Assembly (NCBI GenBank): GCA_934793215.1
Contig: CAKVOP010000002.1
Span: 1-64,000 of the forward strand
Length of the DNA: 64,000 bases
Reading direction: 5' to 3'
Origin: an uncultured Clostridia bacterium
GTDB lineage: Bacteria; Bacillota; Clostridia; Christensenellales; UBA1242
Position numbers and translations under genes: made by a program. The notes beneath the pieces were generated by a model. It made no database searches and was not told the origin of the DNA. It saw only the letters and a list, made by a program, of their open reading frames with translations. Positions 1 through 7,657 of the stretch are shown in pieces (position 1 is the stretch's first letter; each line of letters begins with the position of its first letter).

Positions 1-29
1 TAAAGGTATAACTTACTATTTTAATTGAT

Positions 30-64
30 AAAAAAGACTAGACGAAAAGTCTAGTCTTTTTTAG
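30..64 (+). terminator. Rho-independent terminator of an upstream gene outside the window
   Basis: A perfect stem (GACTAGAC at 36-43 pairing with GTCTAGTC at 49-56, extended by flanking A/T pairs) with a GAAAA loop is followed by a T run. It must serve a gene left of the window. From here to 313 I see AT-rich sequence with no convincing gene. Confidence 0.85.
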
Positions 65-313
65 TGCAATTTACGCCCAAGATTAAAGGAATACTAATTA
101 AATTTAGTAACACTTTAAACTCTAAACAATTTTTTTTAAAAACCCAAACCATGCCTTACCATCTACTGCTTTGTTTTTTAGTTGTTTAATATGCTGATTT
201 TTGGATAATTTGATATTTAATTTTTTGTGTTTTTTTGAGGTTGTAAATTGTAAGCCAACTAAACCAATTTTGCTTTATTTTTGACTAAAAAATCGATATG
301 TATAAACGTTAAA

Positions 314-342
314 TCATAATTGAAAAAACATAAGCATACAAT
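314..342 (+). promoter_or_regulatory. Sigma-E-like (mother-cell) promoter
   Basis: TCATAATT at 314-321 matches 7 of 8 positions of the Bacillus sigma-E -35 consensus GHATRNTT. CATACAAT at 335-342 matches the -10 consensus CATACAHT exactly. The spacer is 13 nt. The first ATG of the next gene starts 5 nt after the -10, so the transcript would be leaderless or would use the internal ATG at 372. Confidence 0.5.
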
Positions 343-347
343 GGTGT

Positions 348-1070
348 ATGAAAAAGATTTTTATTAAAGCAATGAAGTTTAAAAGGTGGGCGTTAAATCT
401 CTGCATCGCCCTAATTGTAGGGGTTGTAGCCACTGCATGTATTGTTAGTGGAAATGCAAGTGTGGCGACGCAAGCCGTAAGTGGAGTCTATTATAATGGC
501 GACAAAAATTCGAATAATGTAACACTTATGGTTAATGTTTATTGGGGGACAGAGTACCTTGATTCTATGCTTGAAACTTTCAAGGAAAATGATGTAAAAA
601 CAACATTTTTTATTGGCGGGACATGGGCAGTCATGAATGAAGATTATCTTAAAAAAATTGATGAGGAAGGACATGAAATCGCAAATCATGGTTATCGCCA
701 CAAAGACCACGATAAACTTGATCAAGCAGGCAATTTAAATGAAATAAAAACCACTCATACCATAGTTAAAAATTTACTTGGCAAAGATATGAACTTATTT
801 GCACCTCCAAGTGGTGCGTATGATAAATTAACGGTAAGTTGTGCGGATAGTTTAGGATATAAAACAATTATGTGGACTAGAGACACGATTGACTGGCGTG
901 ACCATGATGAGAATCTTATTTATCAACGTGCTATTAAAAATGTGAAAGGTGGAGACCTTATTTTGATGCACCCAACCGAGGCTACAGCGAAAGCATTGCC
1001 AAGAATTATAAAAACAATCAAGGAAAAGGGGTTAAATCTTACGACAGTAAGCCAAACGATAGGACTATAA
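348..1070 (+). CDS. Polysaccharide deacetylase (NodB fold), sporulation-type
   Basis: A 240-aa secreted or membrane-anchored protein with an N-terminal hydrophobic segment (about residues 15-32) and a NodB domain (about 50-240). Visible family motifs are the metal-site region HGYRHKDH, the APPSGAY loop and the C-terminal LILMHPT. Motif 1, normally TFDD or TFDVAWG, reads MVNVYWG, so the catalytic Asp is Asn, as in YlxY-like members; deacetylase activity is therefore uncertain. The start is ATG 348, or ATG 372 in frame, which would leave a short leader after the predicted sigma-E-like promoter. The family includes PdaB-type sporulation proteins, which fits that promoter. The gene is monocistronic, with its own terminator. 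Confidence 0.8.
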   Translation: MKKIFIKAMKFKRWALNLCIALIVGVVATACIVSGNASVATQAVSGVYYNGDKNSNNVTLMVNVYWGTEYLDSMLETFKENDVKTTFFIGGTWAVMNEDYLKKIDEEGHEIANHGYRHKDHDKLDQAGNLNEIKTTHTIVKNLLGKDMNLFAPPSGAYDKLTVSCADSLGYKTIMWTRDTIDWRDHDENLIYQRAIKNVKGGDLILMHPTEATAKALPRIIKTIKEKGLNLTTVSQTIGL

Positions 1071-1102
1071 CAAAAAAAGTCAAAAAAATTTAAGAAAGTT
1101 AT

Positions 1103-1147
1103 AAAAATATTCTCAAAACTTGTAATTTGTGATTGAGAATATTTTTT
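1103..1147 (+). terminator. Terminator after the deacetylase gene
   Basis: AAAATATTCTCAA pairs with TTGAGAATATTTT across a 16-nt loop and runs into a T-rich tract. Its right arm doubles as the -35 box of the ftsK promoter. Confidence 0.7.
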
Positions 1148-1161
1148 ATTTGTGCTATATT
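1133..1161 (+). promoter_or_regulatory. Housekeeping promoter of the ftsK-recA cluster
   Basis: TTGAGA (1133-1138), 17-nt spacer, TATATT (1156-1161) with an extended -10 TGc. It overlaps the right arm of the preceding terminator stem. Confidence 0.6.
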
Positions 1162-1202
1162 TAATATATATTTAAACTATAAATCTATTGGGGAGTTAAA
1201 AT

Positions 1203-4200
1203 ATGGCAACTTTTCAAGTTTCAAACAAAAATAAATCTTCAACTAAAAACGCTAAACTCGTAACTGGTTGGGTGCTCATTTTTGTTTGTTCATTTGTTTT
1301 CTTGTTTTCAGCAACCTCGATTATTCCATTTTTAAAAACATTTTTCCTTGGTGCTTTTGGAATTTTTGTTTATCCGCTTTGCGTACTTGGATTTATTGTG
1401 TCACTTGCACTTTTGAACAACAAAAAATATGTTATGCCAAAACGATATGCTATTTTTTTGATTATAAGCCTTATTCTCATTCTATCAATTTTGCAACTTA
1501 TAATCATTGGTCTTCCTGCGGGAAAATCGTACGGAGAATATATTGCACTCAATTATACTAAAAAAATCACGGCAGGGGGCATGCTGATAGGATTTATCCC
1601 ATCAAGTCTCATGTATCTTATGGGAGGGGTTGCAACATACATTCTTCTTTCAATAGGACTTATTGCGTCTATAGCATTTTTTGTAGAAGCTGTTGTTTCG
1701 CTTAAAAAGACGGAAGAAAAAGAAGCTCCAATTCGTTTTCAAATAAAAGAAAAAGAAGTTAAAAAACCGTTTAATCCAAGAAAAGAGAGCTTTGAAGAGC
1801 AAGCTTTAAGAAACGAAAAAGTTTATAAAGCAAAGAAACCAAATGTTCCAATCATGCTTGATGGAAATATTCAACAGCAAGAAAAGCGTGAACTTTCTGC
1901 ACGCGAAAAACTTGGGCTTGTTGGCAATTATCAAATGAATAAGCCAGAAGAGAAGAAACTGGTTCTTCCAAAAGATGAAGACGATGGTAAAATCCCTGAA
2001 GGAATGACAACCAGAGAATATCTTTTGCACCCTCCAAAGTTAAATATGGAAAAATACATGGAATCTGTTCGCAGAACTCGACCAAATATGTCACCATACT
2101 TTAAACCACAGAATCCACAACCAACAAGCAATGCTCTTGAAAGTGAGATTGCGAAAAATATTGATGAACTAAAAAATGATGAGCCTCTTATTTCTTCACC
2201 TGAAGCAGTAAGCGATGAAAAGCCAAGTGTAGATGGTGTGTATGGCGGGAATTTGCCTGAAATAAAGCCAGAAGAAATAACAAGCGAGGCTGAAGAAATT
2301 ATTCGTGCCACTTTGCAAGAAGAGAAAGAAGAGCGTGAAGAAGAATATAAAAATTTCATTGATTTTGATGATGACGAGTCTGCAACTGTAAAAGATGAAC
2401 AAGTGCCTAACAATGAAACTGTTCAAAACGATGACGAAAAAGAAATTTTTGGTGTTCAAACAGATGTTGATAAAGAAGATAATTCACTTGATGAACAAAA
2501 TAGACAAGTTTTTGACAGAAATAGTTTAGGTAGACCAAGTTTTGAGCGAGAAAGCATTTCTCGAAATGATCGCGAATCATTTGGAAGAGACCGTGATTTT
2601 ACAAGAAGTGACAGGGACGGACTTTTGAGAGGGGACCGCGACAATCTTGATAGAAATTCTTCTCACGGAACAAATTCAAACAATTATGACCGCGACAATT
2701 TAATGCAGAGAGATTTTGCTCGTAGTGACGAAAGCGGTCAAAAAGAGGAGAGTGAATTTGCTATAAGAAGAGGTCACGATGAAATTGATAGACGTAAATC
2801 TATGGTTGACATTCCCGCGACGAAAGAAGAAAAAGTCGTTCCATACAAGTACACACGCCCTTCAATCGACCTTATTCAAACGAAAAGTGACGACCTTTCA
2901 ATGTTTAACGAAGAAATACCAATGAAGAGGGTCGCACTTGAAAATGCACTTGAAAATTTTGGTGTACCAGCAAAAGTTCAAAATGTTGTTATTGGACCAA
3001 CGGTAACGCGTTATGAAATTGAAATGCCAGAAGGAATTTCAGTAAAAAAAGTGCTTTCCCTTGATGCCGATATCGCCTATGCTCTTTCTGCAAAAGGACA
3101 AATAAGAATTGAAGCACCTATACCTGGAAGAAGCGTAGTTGGAATTGAAGTCCCAAATAGTAAAGTCGCAAAGGTTAGCATAAAAGATGTTCTTCAATCG
3201 AAGGAATTTACTTTGAGCCCAAGCCCACTTACTTTTGCACTTGGAAAAGACATAACAGGAAATGTTAAAGTTTGCAATCTGCAAAAAATGCCACACCTTT
3301 TGGTTGCTGGTACAACAGGTTCGGGTAAGAGTGTATGTTTGAACTCAATCATTACTTCTATTTTATACAAATCTTCACCTGATGAAGTTAAATTTATCAT
3401 GATTGACCCTAAACAAGTTGAACTTTCAATGTATGAAGGGTTGCCTCACATGGTTATCCCACGCGTAATCACAGACCCAACAAAAGCAGTTAACGCTCTT
3501 GGGTGGGCGGTTGACGAAATGGAACGCCGTTTCAACCTTATTTCGGAAGAAAGGGTGAGAAATATTGATGAATATAACCGCACAGAAAAAGTCCTTCAAA
3601 ATAAGGTCAAAAAAATGCCTTATATTGTTATCATTTTTGACGAATTTGCTGACTTTATGGCAGTCGCTAAAAATGAAATTGAAGATAAAATCCGCCGTCT
3701 TGCAGGCAAGGCGAGAGCTGCGGGTATACACCTTATTCTTGCCACACAAAGACCTTCAACAGATGTTGTAACAGGAACACTTAAAGCAAATCTTCCAGCA
3801 CGTATTGCATTTAAAGTTGCTGGACGAGTTGACAGCGAAGTCATCATGGGCGCAACTGGTGCAGAAAAACTATTGGGTTATGGTGATATGCTTTATAAAC
3901 CAGCCGACAGTGCTCCAGTTCGTATTCAAGGTTGTTTTATTGACACGCCAGAGACCAAAGATATTGTTAATTTTATTACCGCAAATAACGACGAAATTTT
4001 TGATGAAGAAGCATTTAATGCAATCAACAATCCTGGCAAAAATACAAACGGAAATGGCGGAGAAAGTAAGGACGGAGTGGATCCACTTCTTCCACAAGCA
4101 CTTAAAATTTGTATTGATAATGGGGTTGCGTCGAGCACAATGGTTCAGCGTAAGTTGTCAATTGGTTATCCTCGAGCAGCACGAATTATAGATCAAATGG

Positions 4201-4301
4201 AAGAGCGTGGATACATCTCAAGTGCAGAAGGCTCTAAACAACGTGCAGTTTACATTTCTATTGAAGAATTTTACTCAATTTTTGGAGATATTTATGACTA
4301 A
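1203..4301 (+). CDS. ftsK: DNA translocase FtsK/SpoIIIE
   Basis: A 1032-aa hexameric DNA pump that clears chromosomes from the division or sporulation septum. The N-terminus carries about four membrane helices (roughly 20-165). A long charged linker (about 165-555) includes a low-complexity stretch rich in RD/DR repeats near residues 440-520. The RecA-like motor has Walker A GTTGSGKS at residues 703-710 and Walker B IIFDEFAD near 810. A C-terminal winged-helix gamma domain (about 960-1030) would read KOPS/SRS-type sequences. The start follows GGGGAG. The sequence does not settle whether it works in vegetative division, spore formation or both. The stop overlaps the rimO start by 8 nt. Confidence 0.95.
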   Translation: MATFQVSNKNKSSTKNAKLVTGWVLIFVCSFVFLFSATSIIPFLKTFFLGAFGIFVYPLCVLGFIVSLALLNNKKYVMPKRYAIFLIISLILILSILQLIIIGLPAGKSYGEYIALNYTKKITAGGMLIGFIPSSLMYLMGGVATYILLSIGLIASIAFFVEAVVSLKKTEEKEAPIRFQIKEKEVKKPFNPRKESFEEQALRNEKVYKAKKPNVPIMLDGNIQQQEKRELSAREKLGLVGNYQMNKPEEKKLVLPKDEDDGKIPEGMTTREYLLHPPKLNMEKYMESVRRTRPNMSPYFKPQNPQPTSNALESEIAKNIDELKNDEPLISSPEAVSDEKPSVDGVYGGNLPEIKPEEITSEAEEIIRATLQEEKEEREEEYKNFIDFDDDESATVKDEQVPNNETVQNDDEKEIFGVQTDVDKEDNSLDEQNRQVFDRNSLGRPSFERESISRNDRESFGRDRDFTRSDRDGLLRGDRDNLDRNSSHGTNSNNYDRDNLMQRDFARSDESGQKEESEFAIRRGHDEIDRRKSMVDIPATKEEKVVPYKYTRPSIDLIQTKSDDLSMFNEEIPMKRVALENALENFGVPAKVQNVVIGPTVTRYEIEMPEGISVKKVLSLDADIAYALSAKGQIRIEAPIPGRSVVGIEVPNSKVAKVSIKDVLQSKEFTLSPSPLTFALGKDITGNVKVCNLQKMPHLLVAGTTGSGKSVCLNSIITSILYKSSPDEVKFIMIDPKQVELSMYEGLPHMVIPRVITDPTKAVNALGWAVDEMERRFNLISEERVRNIDEYNRTEKVLQNKVKKMPYIVIIFDEFADFMAVAKNEIEDKIRRLAGKARAAGIHLILATQRPSTDVVTGTLKANLPARIAFKVAGRVDSEVIMGATGAEKLLGYGDMLYKPADSAPVRIQGCFIDTPETKDIVNFITANNDEIFDEEAFNAINNPGKNTNGNGGESKDGVDPLLPQALKICIDNGVASSTMVQRKLSIGYPRAARIIDQMEERGYISSAEGSKQRAVYISIEEFYSIFGDIYD

Positions 4302-5619
4302 GGAAGAACTGATAAAAAATAAAAGAATTTCAGCTATAAGTTTGGGGTGTGACAAAAATAAAGTTGACCTTGAACATATGCTTGGAAGACTCAAAGAATA
4401 TGGTTTCACAATCACTGACGATGTTTACAACGCGGAAATAGTGATTGTGAACACATGTTCATTTATTGCACCAGCAACCGAAGATTCTCTTACAAATATA
4501 TTTGAAATGGAAAATCTTAAAGCAAAAGGCGTAATCGAAAAAATCATCATTAGTGGATGTTTGATTGAAAGATATCGCGATGATCTTAAAGCACTTTTGC
4601 CAAATATAGACGCTTTTGTGAGACTTCGAGATAACGATAATATTTGCAATGCCATCGAAAAACTCTATGGAGTTGAAAAGTCAAAAGCCTCAACTAAATT
4701 TGAACGCGTACTTACAAGTAGTGCAAGTTATGCTTATCTTAAAATTGCAGATGGGTGTAATAATGTTTGTTCATATTGCACAATTCCAAGAATAAGGGGA
4801 AGATATAAATCTGTTCCAATGGAAGCCCTTGTTGCAGAGGCGAAAAACCTTGCAAAGCGCGGAGTTAAGGAACTTATTTTGGTTGCACAAGATACGACAA
4901 GATATGGTGAAGACTTATATAATAGAAATTGCCTGATTGAACTTTGTGATAAGTTGTCACAAGTCAAGGGTATAGAGTGGATAAGACTTCATTATTTGTA
5001 CCCTGAAAAATTGACTGACGAACTTCTTGAATACATAAACAAAAATCCTAAAATGTGCAAATATCTTGATGTTCCACTTCAACACATTGATGACGAAATA
5101 CTTAAAAGTATGCGTAGAAAAGTTGATGAAGAGGGTACGCGTAAACTTATTGATAAAATACATTCATTTTACCCAGACTTTGCACTTCGTAGTACTTTTA
5201 TTGTTGGATATCCAGGAGAAAATGGCAAAAAATTTAGAAAACTCCTTTCGTTTTTGAAAGAGGCTCAAATTGACTATGCTGGTTTCTTCCCTTATTCAAG
5301 AGAAGAGGGGACGGTAAGTTTTTATCTTCCAAAACAAGTGTCTGCCTTTACAAAAAAACGCAGATATAAAAAGGCACAAAAAGTTCAAAATGCTATTGCA
5401 AGTGAAAAGGCAAAATTGCTTTTAGGACAAGAAATCGTAGTGCTTGTGGATTCATTCGATGAAAAAACGGGGGAATATGTTGGTCACAGTCAAAAACTTG
5501 CTCCAACAGTTGACTTTGAGGTCCGTTTTGTGGATAATGGAAATGTAGATATTGCACAGTTTGTCAAAGTTAAAATTTATGATTTTGACGGCGGTGCATA
5601 TAAAGGAGAGATTGTATGA
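4294..5619 (+). CDS. rimO: Ribosomal protein S12 methylthiotransferase RimO
   Basis: A 441-aa radical SAM/MTTase that adds a methylthio group to an Asp of ribosomal protein S12. The N-terminal UPF0004 domain has three Fe-S cysteines (in LGCDKNK, NTCSF, SGCLIE). The radical SAM motif is CNNVCSYC with the typical IPRIRGRYKS continuation. A C-terminal TRAM domain is present (about 375-440). I place the start at ATG 4294, preceded by GGAG, where the protein begins MTKEELI; an upstream in-frame start would only read through ftsK. The Cys-spacing and the DFEVRF-containing TRAM favour RimO over MiaB, and a separate MiaB is encoded at 10046. Confidence 0.92.
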   Translation: MTKEELIKNKRISAISLGCDKNKVDLEHMLGRLKEYGFTITDDVYNAEIVIVNTCSFIAPATEDSLTNIFEMENLKAKGVIEKIIISGCLIERYRDDLKALLPNIDAFVRLRDNDNICNAIEKLYGVEKSKASTKFERVLTSSASYAYLKIADGCNNVCSYCTIPRIRGRYKSVPMEALVAEAKNLAKRGVKELILVAQDTTRYGEDLYNRNCLIELCDKLSQVKGIEWIRLHYLYPEKLTDELLEYINKNPKMCKYLDVPLQHIDDEILKSMRRKVDEEGTRKLIDKIHSFYPDFALRSTFIVGYPGENGKKFRKLLSFLKEAQIDYAGFFPYSREEGTVSFYLPKQVSAFTKKRRYKKAQKVQNAIASEKAKLLLGQEIVVLVDSFDEKTGEYVGHSQKLAPTVDFEVRFVDNGNVDIAQFVKVKIYDFDGGAYKGEIV

Positions 5620-6314
5620 ATACACCTAATAAGATAACACTTTCAAGACTTCTTTTGATTCCTTTGATTGTGTTTTTCTACCTTGCAACATTCATTCCTT
5701 ATGCAAGACTTGTGGCAACAATTTTATTTATAATTGCATGCCTAACAGACTTTGTTGATGGACACCTTGCAAGAAAAACAAACCAAGTTACTGACCTTGG
5801 GAAATTCTTTGATTCTATTGCAGATAAAGTTTTAATAGCGACTGGATTCATCTTGACTTGTGCTGTGCCAATTAGCACTGGATACTCGGTAATTTATCCA
5901 AATTGGCTTGGCGTTGTGTGCGTAATCGTTATTCTTGCAAGAGAATTTATTGTTTCTGCATTGAGACAAATTGCTGCTTCAAAAGGTATCGTCCTTGCTG
6001 CAGACAAGGGTGGGAAAATTAAAGCCACTTGCCAATTTGTGATTGTTTCAATATATATGGCATATTCATTTGTGCTTACTGACCTTATTTCAAACCCAGA
6101 GTTAAACTTTAATGGTAGAGTTTTTGCGGTGCTTAATTTTGTGTTTATGATTTTGCTTGTTGCAACAACTCTTCTTACAATTTACTCTGGTGCAAACTAC
6201 CTTATAAGAAACAGGAAAGTTTTCAAAACAGATAAAAATGACAATTTTGTTAATCATGCTGTTGAAGTGACAAATAAAGAGGACGAAGAAAAAGACAACT
6301 TTGACGAAGTTTAA
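5616..6314 (+). CDS. pgsA: CDP-diacylglycerol-glycerol-3-phosphate 3-phosphatidyltransferase
   Basis: A 232-aa integral membrane enzyme that makes phosphatidylglycerol phosphate, the committed step to phosphatidylglycerol and cardiolipin. The CDP-alcohol phosphatidyltransferase signature is complete: DFVDGHLAR followed by GKFFDSIAD (residues about 47-74). Several hydrophobic helices follow, then an acidic, charged C-terminal tail. The ATGA overlap with rimO indicates translational coupling. The rimO-pgsA-recA order is common in Firmicutes. Confidence 0.93.
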   Translation: MNTPNKITLSRLLLIPLIVFFYLATFIPYARLVATILFIIACLTDFVDGHLARKTNQVTDLGKFFDSIADKVLIATGFILTCAVPISTGYSVIYPNWLGVVCVIVILAREFIVSALRQIAASKGIVLAADKGGKIKATCQFVIVSIYMAYSFVLTDLISNPELNFNGRVFAVLNFVFMILLVATTLLTIYSGANYLIRNRKVFKTDKNDNFVNHAVEVTNKEDEEKDNFDEV

Positions 6315-6325
6315 AAGGGGAAACT

Positions 6326-7402
6326 ATGGAAAAGAAAGATTTGAAAAAAGATGCTAAAAAAGATGCTAAAAAGGACGCCCTTGCCGAGGCGCTTCTTCAA
6401 ATTGAAAAGCAATATGGTAAAGGTGCAATCATGAAAATGGGAGACAGGGTTAACGAACCTATCGATGTTATTCCAACAGGTTGCTTAACACTAGATATTG
6501 CTCTTGGAATAGGTGGTGTGCCAAGAGGACGAGTTATTGAAATTTATGGCCCAGAGTCTTCTGGTAAAACAACTGTTTCTCTTCATATTGTTGCTCAAGC
6601 ACAAAAACTTGGTGGGACAGCTGCGTTTATTGATGCCGAGCACGCTCTCGACCCTATTTATGCTGAAAAACTTGGAGTTCAGCTTAATGACCTTTTGGTT
6701 TCTCAACCAGATAATGGAGAACAAGCACTCAATATTTGTGAAAGCCTCGTTCGTTCTGGTGCGGTTGACATTGTCGTTGTAGACTCTGTCGCAGCTCTCA
6801 CTCCAAAAGCCGAAATTGACGGAGAAATGGGGGATAACCATGTCGGTTTGCAAGCAAGAATGATGAGCCAAGCATTGAGAAAAATTACTGGTGCAATCAA
6901 TAAGAGTAATACAACTGTTATTTTCATCAACCAATTAAGAGAAAAGATTGGGGTAATGTTTGGCAACCCAGAGACAACAACTGGTGGTAAGGCACTTAAA
7001 TTTTATGCCTCAATTCGTCTTGATGTAAGAAAGAAAGACGCAATAAAAGAAGGAACAGAAATTGTTGGAAATAGAACAGTTGTTAAGGTTGTTAAAAACA
7101 AACTTGCACCTCCTTTCAAAACAGCAGAATTTGATATTATTTATGGCAAAGGCATTAGCCAATCAGGTTGTGTTGTAGACCTTGCTCTTAACGCAGACAT
7201 TATTCAAAAATCTGGCTCTTGGTTCTCATATAATGACGAAAAGATTGCCCAGGGAAAAGAAAATGTTAAGTCTTATCTTGAAAACAATCAAGCAGTTTAT
7301 GACGAAATTTTTGAAAAGGTTAAAATCGCTTATGGTATTGGTGGTGGAGACGCAAACGTTGAACTTCCAGATGCTGACGAAGATGACGAAACAGAAGAAT
7401 AG
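6326..7402 (+). CDS. recA: Recombinase RecA
   Basis: A 358-aa ATP-dependent strand-exchange protein of homologous recombination and LexA coprotease. Walker A GPESSGKT lies at residues 75-82, and the core and DNA-binding loop motifs (MGDNHVGLQARMMSQALRK, the GGKALKFYAS region) are intact. The N-terminus has a lysine/aspartate-rich repeat (KKDAKKDAKKDA) and the C-terminus ends in the usual acidic tail. The SD is AAAGGGGAAAC, 11 nt after pgsA. I see no LexA box immediately upstream because the gene sits inside the ftsK-recA cluster. Confidence 0.98.
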   Translation: MEKKDLKKDAKKDAKKDALAEALLQIEKQYGKGAIMKMGDRVNEPIDVIPTGCLTLDIALGIGGVPRGRVIEIYGPESSGKTTVSLHIVAQAQKLGGTAAFIDAEHALDPIYAEKLGVQLNDLLVSQPDNGEQALNICESLVRSGAVDIVVVDSVAALTPKAEIDGEMGDNHVGLQARMMSQALRKITGAINKSNTTVIFINQLREKIGVMFGNPETTTGGKALKFYASIRLDVRKKDAIKEGTEIVGNRTVVKVVKNKLAPPFKTAEFDIIYGKGISQSGCVVDLALNADIIQKSGSWFSYNDEKIAQGKENVKSYLENNQAVYDEIFEKVKIAYGIGGGDANVELPDADEDDETEE

Positions 7403-7414
7403 TTAAAAATAAAC

Positions 7415-7460
7415 AAAAAAGTGAATATAAAATGAAATAATCTTTTATGTTTACTTTTTT
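7415..7460 (+). terminator. Terminator between recA and the convergent PBP gene
   Basis: An 18-bp stem (7415-7432 with 7443-7460, two G-U pairs) has a 10-nt loop and flanking A and T runs, so it could act on both strands. The rest of 7461-7657 is AT-rich sequence without a gene. Confidence 0.7.
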
Positions 7461-7657
7461 TATGAAAAAATATAATATTTCTAAAAATATAAATCAATTT
7501 AATTGAATCTTTCATATGTTAAATTTATATTTTATAATTTGTTTTATAAAACATTTCTATGCCCTGAAAATAAAGGGGAATAAATATTTTTAAGAATTTA
7601 ATTTTATTAAAATATAAACAATTTTAATAAGATTAGTTACAACATTTTTAATATTTT

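Noticed and set aside
2500..2780. Repetitive RD-rich stretch in ftsK as a repeat array or CRISPR
   Set aside because: The bases are an in-frame low-complexity protein linker; there are no regular spacers. No CRISPR array was seen anywhere in the window.
4207..4293. An upstream start for rimO
   Set aside because: It would add 29 residues encoded within ftsK; ATG 4294 has GGAG at the right distance and the family N-terminus.
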